55,387 nt of DNA from Gammaproteobacteria bacterium. GTDB taxonomy: Bacteria; Pseudomonadota; Gammaproteobacteria; Xanthomonadales; SZUA-36. Shown here piece after piece: positions 1 to 8,756 of the stretch. Position 1 is the first letter of the stretch, and each line of letters opens with the position of its first letter. A program made the translations under genes and the position numbers. The DNA lies in assembly GCA_030431095.1 (NCBI GenBank), contig JAUIJU010000018.1, positions 1-55,387 on the forward strand. Direction: 5' to 3'. Below the pieces are notes generated by a model that saw only the letters and a program-made list of their open reading frames with translations, was not told where the DNA came from and did not search any database.

Positions 1-945
1 GCGCGTACCGCTCGCCAGGCCGTGGAACAGGTCGCCGATGGGCGTGGTGATGCCCTCCTGCTGGATGAAGATGGTGGGGTAGCCGAAGCGCGCCGTAAAT
101 TCCAGGGGGTGAATGGCGTTGCCGCTGACGATGCAGTTCAGATCGATATAGCCGACATAGCCCTCCTCGGCCAGTTTCGGTTCGAGCTTTTTCAGGGTCT
201 GGTTGAACAGCCGGTTGGGACCGGACCAGAACATCGCCGTACCCATCTCGCCGGTGGAAGGCCCCAGGTTGCCGGGGAACAGCTTCTTGTGCTCGAAGTT
301 GACGTTGATCGGGTGGCAGAATCGCTTGCCGTTGAAGAACGCGCCGACGGCCACCTCAACGCCCACCACGCGTTTTTGCAGCTGGAAGGTGGGGATCTTG
401 TCTTTCCAGGCCCGGTGATAATCCTCAAGCACCTGTAGCACGTCGGAGCCATCCTCTTCTTCGCCCACGAACAGCAGACCCTTGGTGTTCTGCGCCTCGC
501 CGGAAGGTTTGATCACGTAGCGCGCCGGGTTGTCGCGCACGAATTCGATGGCCTCCTCAAACGCTTCGAAGTGCCGATAGGGCACGATGGGAATACCGTG
601 CTTCTTCAACTCCTCCTGGCCGAAGGAACGGTCGTCCTCCAACCGGTCCGTGTAGGGTGTGCCACCCACCACCAGCTTGCCCTGCTCGCGCAGCCTGGCG
701 GCCTCGGCGCCCATGCCAAGCACGTCGTCAAATACGATCACGTCCGCCCAATCCACTTCGGCGCGCCAGTCATCGACCATCGGGACGAAGCCGGCGCCGA
801 CCTCGCGGTCGACCGGATTCTTGATGCTGTAGCGAACGGCGTGGCCTTCCTGTTGAACCCGCCAGACGATATCGCCGATCAGACCGTCATAAGAGACGAA
901 CAGGAAATTCTGCGGCGGCAGGACGCCGGAAGTGTTCTGGGGCAC
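1..945 (-). CDS. PurD-like (GARS-type) ATP-grasp ligase, 3' end cut by window edge
   Basis: The frame is open from a GTG at 945 to the window edge (315 codons, C-terminus missing). The GTG has an AGGAGAG Shine-Dalgarno sequence about 8 nt upstream. The N-terminus has a Rossmann-like start (FLFVSYDGLIGDIVWRV). An ATP-grasp nucleotide-binding strand follows (YVIKPSGEAQNTKGLLFV, residues about 155-172), then a PEVG-like central part and an acidic/Asn metal site with GYIDLNCIV and LEFTARFGYPT. These resemble phosphoribosylamine-glycine ligase (GARS), but the glycine-rich loop differs from canonical PurD (KADGLAAGKG). It may be a stand-alone paralogue acting on another amine or carboxylate; the substrate cannot be told. 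The next gene on the strand is separated by an inverted repeat. Confidence 0.7.
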   Translation of the reverse strand, partial: MPQNTSGVLPPQNFLFVSYDGLIGDIVWRVQQEGHAVRYSIKNPVDREVGAGFVPMVDDWRAEVDWADVIVFDDVLGMGAEAARLREQGKLVVGGTPYTDRLEDDRSFGQEELKKHGIPIVPYRHFEAFEEAIEFVRDNPARYVIKPSGEAQNTKGLLFVGEEEDGSDVLQVLEDYHRAWKDKIPTFQLQKRVVGVEVAVGAFFNGKRFCHPINVNFEHKKLFPGNLGPSTGEMGTAMFWSGPNRLFNQTLKKLEPKLAEEGYVGYIDLNCIVSGNAIHPLEFTARFGYPTIFIQQEGITTPIGDLFHGLASGTR

Positions 946-999
946 GGCAGGGCTCTCCTGAATGCAATTGGACCCGCCGAAAGATTACACCCGAGACTC

Positions 1000-1120
1000 G
1001 GGGTCAGAGTAAAGGGTCAGGGTAAGGGGTCAGAGTAAACCGGCCGTGGCCAAGCCGTCTGTCGATGTTGCATCAACCGGTTTACTCTGACCCCTTACCC
1101 TGACCCTTTACTCTGACCCC
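1000..1120. repeat. 44-bp perfect inverted repeat (REP/MITE-like)
   Basis: Positions 1000-1043 are exactly reverse-complementary to 1077-1120, with a 33-bp spacer. Each arm contains the unit GGGGTCAGAGTAAA twice, with a related GGGTCAGGGTAAG unit between. It lies between two minus-strand genes. The unit resembles the short palindromic repeats found with REP-associated tyrosine transposases; no transposase is present here. Confidence 0.85.
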
Positions 1121-1125
1121 ACGCC

Positions 1126-2106
1126 TTAGACCGGCACCTGGATGGTCGGGCGCACGCGCTGGGCATAGAATTCCGCCAGGTGGGCGTGCGCTTCGGCGCC
1201 CAGTGGCGGCAGGTCGCTGACCGCCGCGTTCTCCACCACCTGCCCGGAGCGGCTGGCGCCCGCGATGACCGTGCTCACCGCCGGAAAGTCCAGGATCCAC
1301 CGCATGGCCATCTGGGCCATGGTCATGCCCTCGGGCACGTGCACGCGCAGTTCCTCGACCAGGTCCACGGCGGTTTCGAAGGGCACGCCGGAAAAGGTCT
1401 CACCCTGGCTGAAGGCGGCGCCGTGACGGTTGTAATGACGGTGGTCACCGCTGTCGAATTTCTGGTCGCGACGCATCTTGCCGCTGAGCACGCCGCTGGC
1501 CAGCGGCAAACGCACGATAATGCCCACGTCGCGTTCCTGGGCCACCGGAAACAATTGCCCGACCGCGTCCTGGCGAAACAGGTTGAAAATGATCTGCAGC
1601 GAGGTCAGGCGGGGGTGCTCGACGGCGAACAGGGCCTCGTCCAGCGTCTCCACACTGGCGCCGAACGCCCTGATCAGCCCCTCGTCCTGGAAATCCTCCA
1701 TCCAGGCCAGCAGGTCACCGGCCCGCAGGACCTCCGGCGGCACACAGTGGATCTGGGCCAGGTCCAGGCGCTCGACGCCCAGGCGTTGCAGCGAACCCTG
1801 CAGACCTTCGCGCACCCTGTCCTTCGTGTAACCGTCCGGGAACAGCGCGGCGTCCCGTCCTACCTTGGTGGCCACCGTGATGGTCGGCGTGATGCCGGCC
1901 AGGAAGGCGGCGATGCGTCGTTCACTTTGCCCGGCGCCGTACACGTCGGCCGTGTCCCAGAAATCGATGCCTTCTTCGCCGGCGGTGGCAAGAACGCGCC
2001 CCGCCTCCTCGTCACTGACCGGCCCGAAGTCGCCGCCGAGCTGCCAGCAGCCCAGGCCCACTTCGGACACGCGAATGCCGGATTTTCCGAGAACTCGATG
2101 CTTCAT
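1126..2106 (-). CDS. aldo/keto reductase family oxidoreductase
   Basis: This 326-residue protein has the (beta/alpha)8 aldo/keto reductase layout, NADPH-dependent and cytosolic. The catalytic tetrad is visible: Asp51 (FWDTADVYG), Tyr56, Lys81 (VATKVG) and His120 (AQIHCVP). The C-terminal cofactor segment is AGASRSGQVVENA. The length is normal for the YajO/YhdN-like group that acts on sugar or carbonyl compounds. The ATG is the first residue of the conserved MKHRVLGKSGIRVSEVGLG start. It is monocistronic as far as can be seen, with the inverted repeat about 5 bp past its stop codon. The physiological substrate is unknown. Confidence 0.9.
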   Translation of the reverse strand: MKHRVLGKSGIRVSEVGLGCWQLGGDFGPVSDEEAGRVLATAGEEGIDFWDTADVYGAGQSERRIAAFLAGITPTITVATKVGRDAALFPDGYTKDRVREGLQGSLQRLGVERLDLAQIHCVPPEVLRAGDLLAWMEDFQDEGLIRAFGASVETLDEALFAVEHPRLTSLQIIFNLFRQDAVGQLFPVAQERDVGIIVRLPLASGVLSGKMRRDQKFDSGDHRHYNRHGAAFSQGETFSGVPFETAVDLVEELRVHVPEGMTMAQMAMRWILDFPAVSTVIAGASRSGQVVENAAVSDLPPLGAEAHAHLAEFYAQRVRPTIQVPV

Positions 2107-2175
2107 GATGCGTATTCCATCTGGCCGTACCGTGAAACCGTCATTCCCGCGCGTGCCGCACGGGGTCTGCCTGTT

Positions 2176-4413
2176 TCAGCGCCGCCGCTGAAAACCACCA
2201 CCGCGCGGCGCGGGCCGGCTGCGGGTCTGCACGTGGCCACGCTGGCGCGCCGCCTGGGCGCGGTTCAGATCACGCGTGTTCAGCGATGAATGCGTGGATG
2301 GCCAGGTGGTCGACGTCGAAGGCCGTTCGGCCGGCCGCGTCGCCGGCCGGTTCTGTGCCGCCTGGCCCACCCGGTCCCGGGTCTCGGGACTGACGTTCTG
2401 CGCACGGTCGGCGACCTGCTCGCGCGTTTGCGGGCTGACCCGATCCGCCGAATCGGTCCACTGGCCGTTTTCCCGTGTCTGCCACTTGTCGCCGTTGGGA
2501 CGGGCGACCTGCCCGCTTTGGTCGGCAAAGACGTTGTTGATCTTGCCGGTGGCCGGCCGCGCCTGCTGCAGGCCCTGCCGCGCGACGGCGGGATCGGCCT
2601 TGCGCGCACGGTTTTCCGGACGGTTGTACAGGTTGCGGCTGTTGTCGAAGCTGTTCAGCCGATTGCCGACGTTGGTGTTGTTGCCGATGCGGTTGTTGAT
2701 GGTGTTGCGATTGCCGATATTGATGTTGTTGCCGATGTTGATGTCCCCAGTGTTGATCACCGTCGGGCCGCGATAGCCGCCGCCGTACCAGCCGCCGCAG
2801 CAGCCCCAGGGGCGGTAACCACCCGGATAGCCCTGGCTCCATCCCATGTTGAAGCTGAAAAAGCCGTTGCTCCAGCTCATGCCGAAGTTCCAGCCGGTCC
2901 AGGGGTTGTAGCCGACGTGAAAACCCCAGGTCGGCGGGCGCGGATAGTAGTAGCCGCCCCCCCAGTAGGGTGGGTAGCGCCAGCCTGTTCCGTAGACCGG
3001 CACCCCGTAATAGGGAAACGACCACATGTACCCCGGGGTATAGCCCACGTACACGACATCCGGCGTGGATTCGTACACGTGCACATGGGTGGTGTTGTAC
3101 ACCGGCGAGCTGGGCGGAATCTTGGCGATTTCATCCTCCGGCACGCTGTCGGCCACCGCCCAGGGGCCAGTGGCGCTTGCGCTGGCGAACCACACGCCGT
3201 TGTCCACGGCATAGTAGCGGCCACCGATTTCCAGCACCTGGGCGCCGGTATTCACGGCATAGGCCACCTCGGTGCCCTTGATTTTTTCGAACTTTGGCTT
3301 GCCGTCGTATTCCACGGTGAGGCTGGCGGAGGATCGGTCGATGGCCGCCGTCTGCGGAATGGCCTGCTCGGCCACCGCGTCCTCGGCTTCCGGCGTGCCC
3401 GCCACCGAGGTACGCAGGCCGCCGATATCGGAGGCCGGCGGGATATCGGCAAACGATTTGGGCAATTCGTCCGACTTGACGAAGGTCCAGGGCCCGTTTT
3501 CGCTTTTCGACCGGTACCAGCGACCGGACAACAACAGGTACATGTTGCCCGTGGGCAAATCTCGCAACCAGGGTGACTCAGTGTTGCTCACGTACAGAAG
3601 CTGGCCGCCGTCGAGCGCGGTCCACTCCGGCGCGCCCTGCGTGACGATCAGCTCCGTGGGGTCCGTGGCCACGACGATGGCCGGCGGTGACGCCGGCTGG
3701 TCAGACGCGTCCTCCGCTGGCGGCATGTTGGCCGCGAGATCCTGCGGCGGCGTGCTGGACGGCGTCCAAGGCCCCAACGGGTCCTTCGCCGTGTACCAGA
3801 ACTTGCCGCTCGACAGCCAGCATTCCTTGCCGCGCTGCTTGCAGGCCACGGCGAAGGGGGCGTTGAGCGCGCGCTTCCATGACGAGTTGTCGATGTCGGA
3901 GAAACTCGGCTTGCCGTCGTAAAGCAACAACACCGAGATGTCCTGGGTGAAGACGATTTTCGGCGGGTCGTTGTTCAGGTCTTCCAGGGATTTCTGCACC
4001 ACTTCGGCAGTCTGCAGGCTGGCTGTGAGCGCTTCCATGGAGATTTCGAAGCCCGCATCAGGCATGGCGCCCTCCACCACGGTGGTGAAGCGTTGTTCGT
4101 CGGCATCCCTGGACTCGGGCCAGGTCACCCGTTCGACGGACATGTCGCGCACCGTGGCCAGGCCCGCGTCACGATCGGTGTCCACTTTCGCGGTGAACCA
4201 GAACGCGCCAAACACGGGGTCGCCACCAGACTGTGGCGCGAACTGGAACGCCGCCCGCCCCGACAGGATGTTGCCTTCGAATTTTTCCGGCTGCGGCTGG
4301 TAGACGGTGATCTCCCCCTCGCTGGCGGTCACCACCTGGGGCCAGTCGATGGCCAGTGCCGGTGTCGCAATGCCCAGCGTCAACCAACCGAAAAAGAACA
4401 TGATCCTGCCCAT
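2176..4413 (-). CDS. secreted tandem-repeat protein with Tyr/Trp/Gly- and Asn-rich C-terminus
   Basis: This 745-residue protein has a Sec signal peptide (hydrophobic core FFFGWLTLGIATPALA). The N-terminal half carries at least three copies of a unit of about 90 residues. Each unit has a predicted strand ending in a G(R/K)-aromatic segment followed by GPW: around GKFWYTAKDPLGPW, GRWYRSKSENGPW and VWFASASATGPW. A Tyr/Pro/Trp/Gly-rich region follows at about residues 450-560, then an Asn/Ile repeat (NINIGN type) at about 560-600, and a charged, low-complexity tail rich in Arg and Gln. Similar proteins carry labels such as carbohydrate-binding family V/XII, but no catalytic site is visible. An envelope or surface role is inferred. 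Confidence 0.75.
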   Translation of the reverse strand: MGRIMFFFGWLTLGIATPALAIDWPQVVTASEGEITVYQPQPEKFEGNILSGRAAFQFAPQSGGDPVFGAFWFTAKVDTDRDAGLATVRDMSVERVTWPESRDADEQRFTTVVEGAMPDAGFEISMEALTASLQTAEVVQKSLEDLNNDPPKIVFTQDISVLLLYDGKPSFSDIDNSSWKRALNAPFAVACKQRGKECWLSSGKFWYTAKDPLGPWTPSSTPPQDLAANMPPAEDASDQPASPPAIVVATDPTELIVTQGAPEWTALDGGQLLYVSNTESPWLRDLPTGNMYLLLSGRWYRSKSENGPWTFVKSDELPKSFADIPPASDIGGLRTSVAGTPEAEDAVAEQAIPQTAAIDRSSASLTVEYDGKPKFEKIKGTEVAYAVNTGAQVLEIGGRYYAVDNGVWFASASATGPWAVADSVPEDEIAKIPPSSPVYNTTHVHVYESTPDVVYVGYTPGYMWSFPYYGVPVYGTGWRYPPYWGGGYYYPRPPTWGFHVGYNPWTGWNFGMSWSNGFFSFNMGWSQGYPGGYRPWGCCGGWYGGGYRGPTVINTGDINIGNNINIGNRNTINNRIGNNTNVGNRLNSFDNSRNLYNRPENRARKADPAVARQGLQQARPATGKINNVFADQSGQVARPNGDKWQTRENGQWTDSADRVSPQTREQVADRAQNVSPETRDRVGQAAQNRPATRPAERPSTSTTWPSTHSSLNTRDLNRAQAARQRGHVQTRSRPAPRGGGFQRRR

Positions 4414-4493
4414 GACGTCATTCTCCTGTGTGTACGGAGCCGCCCCCCCATGGACGACCTCTCCAGTCTAGCAATACAGGTGCGGATCGGCGC

Positions 4494-5747
4494 TCACCAC
4501 GTGGATCCCGCCTGGATGTACAGCGAGGTCTCTTCCGGCCCCTGGGCCAGGTCGAGCCCCATGGTGAACCCGTACCGCTTCGCCACCAGGTATCGAAACC
4601 CCACACCGCGCGTTGTACGGCTGGACGCTTCCTGCAAATCGCCGAAACGGTCCGCCGCCCGGCCCGCGCCGCCGAAAATGCTGAACACCCAGCGTGTATG
4701 AAGCTTCCAGTTCAATTGCAGTTCGAGCAAACCGACGGCATTGCCCTGGTACCGCGCGGCGGCAATGCCGCGCAGGTCGATATACGGTGGCACATAGGGC
4801 GGCAATCGCTCATCGTCCGCTGCGTCCAGGCCGTCGTACTGGAAGCGGAAGTTCAGACCAAAGTTTTTTGGCAGTCGCCAGTAGTGCAGCCCTTCCAGAC
4901 GATAGGCCTCAAAATTCACGTCACTGTCCAGCGCATCGTCGAACAGGTCGTAGTGCGCCATGTAGTGGTAGCCGCGCTCAGGATTGAAGGTGTTGTCGCG
5001 ACTGTCGTATTCGATGGCCAGTCCGAGGGCGGACGTCTTCACGTCGTGGTCGAACAGGGAGCGAATCTCTTCCTGTGCGCCGACAGGCAGATCGTCGAGG
5101 GTGCGGTCGTCACCATGCAACGAGGTTTCAACACGGCGATAGACCTGGCGCGGCCCGACGAACCAGCGACTGTCACCGAGGCGCCATTTCAACTCCTGAA
5201 ACACGGCGGGACCGTCGATATTCAGCTCCACGGGACGTTCCAGGTCGACGAATCCCAGGGAGTAAAATTCCAGGTTGAACGAACCGAGACCGACAAATCC
5301 CTTGTAGCGCAGGCTGTCCTTCTTCCAGAAACCCAGGTGGCCACCGCCCGCGAACCAGCTACCGTTTTCGGTGGCGCCACCGGCGGCCAGCGAAATGTTT
5401 TCCGGCAGAATGGCCTGCTGCTCTTCGGCTGCGCTCGCCAGGCGTTGCGCTTTCTGTTCCTCTGATTCGTGAAAAAAGACGCCCGCCAAACCCAGGCCAT
5501 AGCCGACAGCGGGTTCCGTGATCACGACAGGCACGGGAAGAAAACTGCCCGGGCGTTCGGACAGGTAACGGCTGGCGTCGAGCATGCCGTCGTCAGGATC
5601 GATGAACAGGGATTTGTCGAAGGCGGCCGCGGTGACGGGAAACGCCAGAATCAGGACGGCAGCGAGCCGCGCCACGCAGGTCCCGCTCCGGTCCGGGGAA
5701 CGGGTCTGCGCAGAGGCCAGGTACGTTGCCAGCCGGTTTGGCGCCAT
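4494..5747 (-). CDS. Omp85/BamA-type outer-membrane beta-barrel protein
   Basis: With the ATG at 5747 the protein has 417 residues. The reading frame is open further upstream, but the extra residues have shadow-like composition, and AGGG lies just before this ATG. A signal peptide (VARLAAVLILAFPVTAAA) is followed by alternating short strands and acidic turns. The C-terminal part matches the bacterial surface antigen (D15/Omp85) barrel: ALGLAIEYDSRDNTFNPERGYHY, strand pairs, and a final strand ending in an aromatic residue (QAGSTW). No POTRA domains are seen, so it is a short barrel-only member. The next gene on the minus strand ends 28 bp upstream, suggesting co-transcription with the lipoprotein genes. 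Its role in transport or biogenesis is not determinable. Confidence 0.75.
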   Translation of the reverse strand: MAPNRLATYLASAQTRSPDRSGTCVARLAAVLILAFPVTAAAFDKSLFIDPDDGMLDASRYLSERPGSFLPVPVVITEPAVGYGLGLAGVFFHESEEQKAQRLASAAEEQQAILPENISLAAGGATENGSWFAGGGHLGFWKKDSLRYKGFVGLGSFNLEFYSLGFVDLERPVELNIDGPAVFQELKWRLGDSRWFVGPRQVYRRVETSLHGDDRTLDDLPVGAQEEIRSLFDHDVKTSALGLAIEYDSRDNTFNPERGYHYMAHYDLFDDALDSDVNFEAYRLEGLHYWRLPKNFGLNFRFQYDGLDAADDERLPPYVPPYIDLRGIAAARYQGNAVGLLELQLNWKLHTRWVFSIFGGAGRAADRFGDLQEASSRTTRGVGFRYLVAKRYGFTMGLDLAQGPEETSLYIQAGSTW

Positions 5748-5775
5748 GGGCCCTGCCGGTCCCTGGCAGAGTGGT

Positions 5776-6453
5776 TCAGCGCGACCTGGAATCGTCGAGC
5801 GCCCTGACCAGCTGCTTTGCCCAGGAGCGGAACATGACGATCGCGGCCTGCTTGTTGGTGATCGAGTTGGTGAACTGCAACTGGCCCGTGTCCATGTCCT
5901 TGCGCTCGTCAATCACCCGGCCGATCAGGCTGCGGGTGCCGGAATCGTACATCGCCATGTTCAGGGTCATCTGGCCGGCAGAGGTGGTGTAGGTGGACAC
6001 CATGCCCGGCTGACGCATCGACAGGTCGGGTGCGTTCAGATCCAGATCGACGATGGCCGGCTCCAGCTCCAGCACATCGTCGCCTGCCACGGCGACCACT
6101 GCGTAACCTGCCGATGTGAGTTCCTTGATGAATACGTCCGTGAAACCGTCCGCTACCGCACTGCGGATCTTCTCCATGTCCTCCGGAGTGACGCGATTGT
6201 TGATGTCACGCCGGTCGATGTTCTGGTCCCTGAGCCAGTTCTTCCGAAACGAGACGTCCACGTCGCCGATCATGACCTTGTCGTAGCCCTCCAGGCTGGC
6301 GCCTTCGCGCCAGTACAGAGCGTCCAGGCTCCTGTTGTCGATGCGCTTCAGCCCGTCGTCCGACTGGTCCGGATACTTGCTCGACGAAGCGCAGGCAACC
6401 AGTGCGAGGCTGAACAGAAGGATGAGCATGGCTGACAAATGTCGATGAATCAT
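5776..6453 (-). CDS. DUF3313 family lipoprotein
   Basis: This 225-residue protein has a type II signal peptide and lipobox (LALVAC, lipidated Cys about 21), so it is probably membrane-anchored in the periplasm. The body has the DUF3313 pattern: a YDKVMIGDVDVSF strand early, a VADGFTDVFIKEL helix, an ELEPAIVDLDLNAPD strand and an ERKDMDTGQLQFTNSITNKQAA segment before the final helix with W210. DUF3313 proteins have no assigned activity. It sits directly upstream of the Omp85-like barrel gene and 41 bp downstream of the DUF4136 lipoprotein gene. An outer-membrane-associated complex is possible but unproven. Confidence 0.8.
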   Translation of the reverse strand: MIHRHLSAMLILLFSLALVACASSSKYPDQSDDGLKRIDNRSLDALYWREGASLEGYDKVMIGDVDVSFRKNWLRDQNIDRRDINNRVTPEDMEKIRSAVADGFTDVFIKELTSAGYAVVAVAGDDVLELEPAIVDLDLNAPDLSMRQPGMVSTYTTSAGQMTLNMAMYDSGTRSLIGRVIDERKDMDTGQLQFTNSITNKQAAIVMFRSWAKQLVRALDDSRSR

Positions 6454-6494
6454 GACGTTCTCCTTGAAAGCGGCTTCAGGCCGGCCCGACGCGC

Positions 6495-7061
6495 TTATCG
6501 AGCCGCGGCGGGAAGTTCAGAAAAAACGGCGCCCACGTGGGATTTTACCTGCTCGTCCGTCCATTTCGAGGCGTCGTTGCTGCGCATCTTCGTCACGCCC
6601 TCCCAGATCATGGCCTTTGCATCCGGGTCGACCAGGTCCACCATCAAGGTCCCCTCATCGTACTGGTTGACCATGGTCGGGTAGCCGTAACCTGCCCAGC
6701 CGCCATACAACCCGGCCCGGTAGCCCCAGGGTCCATACGCAATCGGCGGGCCGAAGTTATCGACGTCGGTTTTTTGCTGAACGCTCACGTTGAAATTGAC
6801 CAGCATTTTCGGACTGGACTCGGCGTAGGTATATCCCTTGGCCTCAAGTACCGAGCGCGTGGCCGTCTTCAGGCTGTTCGACAGGAACGATGCGTAGCCA
6901 GCGCGGTCCGTCCCCAGGGGTTCGACCCAGCCAAACGTATCGTAGTTGCCCAGGCTGACGCCCGGGGCGGTCTGGGTATCCACACGCGGGGTCGAGGCGC
7001 AGGACGCCAGGAGGGCGGCCAGCGCAAGGATGGAGAGGCAGCGGAATTCTGGTTTCAGCAT
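6495..7061 (-). CDS. DUF4136 family lipoprotein
   Basis: This 188-residue protein has a lipoprotein signal (ILALAALLASC, Cys about 21). DUF4136 features are present: D(T/Y)FGW after the signal, the SNSLKTATRSVLEAKGY helix, KMLVNFNVSVQQKT, a Gly/Tyr-rich loop (YGPWGYRAGLYGGW), and the closing strand GTLMVDLVDPDAKAMIWEGV. The family is common next to envelope genes and has no known activity. It appears to be the first gene of a minus-strand set with the DUF3313 lipoprotein and the barrel protein; the strong hairpin at 7140-7169 separates it from the sulfatase gene. Confidence 0.85.
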   Translation of the reverse strand: MLKPEFRCLSILALAALLASCASTPRVDTQTAPGVSLGNYDTFGWVEPLGTDRAGYASFLSNSLKTATRSVLEAKGYTYAESSPKMLVNFNVSVQQKTDVDNFGPPIAYGPWGYRAGLYGGWAGYGYPTMVNQYDEGTLMVDLVDPDAKAMIWEGVTKMRSNDASKWTDEQVKSHVGAVFSELPAAAR

Positions 7062-7139
7062 GGATACACCTCGATGACGTCGTGCTCTCGATGACTCTGA
7101 TCGACGCCTGTCTCAGGCGTCAGGGGCCGGGACTCCATG

Positions 7140-7169
7140 AAGCGGGCCCGCCGCCAGGCGGGCCCGCTT
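7140..7169 (-). terminator. strong hairpin after the sulfatase gene
   Basis: A perfect 13-bp stem (AAGCGGGCCCGCC) with a 4-nt loop lies 14 bp past the stop of the minus-strand sulfatase gene. There is no clear U-tract, so it may be a transcript-end stabiliser or a weak intrinsic terminator. Confidence 0.6.
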
Positions 7170-7183
7170 GATGTGCGCTGATT

Positions 7184-8734
7184 TCAGCTCCCGGTTGACT
7201 CGGACAGCTTGCGCATCACTTCTTCGAGATTGAAGCTCGCCGGTGGCTGGCGCGGCGGATACTCCTTGAAGGTCTCCAGGAACTCCGCGGCATACTGCTG
7301 CGCGGGCACAATCAGAAAAGCGTGACGCAACACGAAGTCGTAGTACGTGTTCGACGTGATGTCGGCCTGCTCATAGGGGTCGGCCCGCAAATCGAACATC
7401 TTGGGCAGGCGCAGCCCCGTGAACGGCTCGGCCCAGATGCGCAGCGTGCCCTGTGCGCGCTGCTCCAGGAATACCAGCTTCCAGTTGTGGAAGCGGATAC
7501 CGACCAGTTGCGTGTCATCGTTGAAGTAGAAAAACGATTCCCTGGGCCATTCGTCCGTCTCCCCGGTCAGCGCAGGCAGCAGGTTGAAGCCGTCCAGGTG
7601 CACGTTGAAACGCTTGTCGGCGGCACGATAGCCGTCGAGCAACTTTTCCGCCACGTCCGGTTCGCCGGCGGCGGCGACGAAGGTCGGCAACCAGTCCAGG
7701 CCGCTGGTGATCTCGTTGCTGATCTGGCCGGCCTCGATCTTTCCGGGCCAGCGCAGCAGGGCCGGTACGCGAAATGCGCCTTCCCAGTTGGTTTCCTTTT
7801 CACTGCGGAACGGGCTGATACCGGCGTCGGGCCAGGAGTTCTTATGCGGACCGTTGTCGGAGGTGTACAGCACGATGGTGTTGTCGGCGATGCCCAGTTC
7901 ATCCAGCTTGTCCAGTAGCTGGCCCACGTGCATGTCGTGCTCGACCATGCCATCGGCGTACTCGGTAGGGGAATCCAGGCCGGGCGGACTGCGACGGTCT
8001 TCACGCACGTGGGTATAAAGGTGCATGCGCGTTGAGTTGTACCAGAGGAAAAACGGCTTGTCGGCGGCCACCTGGCGCTCCATGAAATCCATCGCCGCTT
8101 CGGTCGTCTCGTCGTCGATGGTTTCCATCCGCTTCCTGGTCAAGGGCCCGGTGTCCTCGATGCGGCCGTCGGCATAGCTGTGGATCACGCCGCGCGGACC
8201 GAACTTTTCCTTGAACTCGGGATTGGTCGGGTAGTTGCGATTCTCCGGCTCTTCTTCGGCATTGAGGTGGTACAGGTTGCCGAAGAACTCGTCAAAGCCG
8301 TGGTTGGTCGGCAGAAACTTGTCCAGGTCACCCAGGTGGTTTTTGCCGAACTGGCCGGTGGCGTAGCCATGCGGCTTGAGCAGTTCGGCAATGGTCGGGT
8401 CTTCGGGCTGCAGGCCCACGTCGGCGCCGGGCAGGCCCACCTTGGACATTCCGGTGCGGTAAATGGTCTGACCGGTAATGAAGGATGAACGACCCGCGGT
8501 ACAACTCTGTTCGGCATAGTAGTCGGTGAACAGCACGCCTTCTTTCGCGATGCGGTCGATGTTGGGCGTGCGGTACCCGGTGATGCCGAGCCCGTAGGCG
8601 GACACCTGGGGCGGGCCGACATCGTCACTCATGATGACGAGGATGTTGGGTTTGTCCTGGGCATGGACGCCCAGGGACGCCGCCAGCATCAGGGTCGCTG
8701 CTGCGAGGCGTTGGAGGTGATTCAGGGGTTTCAC
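7184..8734 (-). CDS. arylsulfatase (type I, formylglycine-dependent), periplasmic
   Basis: This 516-residue sulfatase has a signal peptide (LAAATLMLAASLGVHA). The N-terminal metal site is IMSDDVG (Asp37-Asp38). The modification motif is C78-T-A-G-R82, where Cys would be converted to formylglycine. Further calcium-site and active-site segments are GKNHLGD, YNSTRMHLYTHV, and the late metal ligands in LYTSDNGPHKNSW. The C-terminal domain ends in a Pro-rich amphipathic segment. It hydrolyses a sulfate ester whose identity cannot be told; no maturase (FGE or anSME) is in the window. It lies 22 bp downstream of the HAD-hydrolase gene, so the two are probably one operon. Confidence 0.92.
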   Translation of the reverse strand: MKPLNHLQRLAAATLMLAASLGVHAQDKPNILVIMSDDVGPPQVSAYGLGITGYRTPNIDRIAKEGVLFTDYYAEQSCTAGRSSFITGQTIYRTGMSKVGLPGADVGLQPEDPTIAELLKPHGYATGQFGKNHLGDLDKFLPTNHGFDEFFGNLYHLNAEEEPENRNYPTNPEFKEKFGPRGVIHSYADGRIEDTGPLTRKRMETIDDETTEAAMDFMERQVAADKPFFLWYNSTRMHLYTHVREDRRSPPGLDSPTEYADGMVEHDMHVGQLLDKLDELGIADNTIVLYTSDNGPHKNSWPDAGISPFRSEKETNWEGAFRVPALLRWPGKIEAGQISNEITSGLDWLPTFVAAAGEPDVAEKLLDGYRAADKRFNVHLDGFNLLPALTGETDEWPRESFFYFNDDTQLVGIRFHNWKLVFLEQRAQGTLRIWAEPFTGLRLPKMFDLRADPYEQADITSNTYYDFVLRHAFLIVPAQQYAAEFLETFKEYPPRQPPASFNLEEVMRKLSESTGS

Positions 8735-8756
8735 GAGGTTCTCCTTTCGTGGGGAT

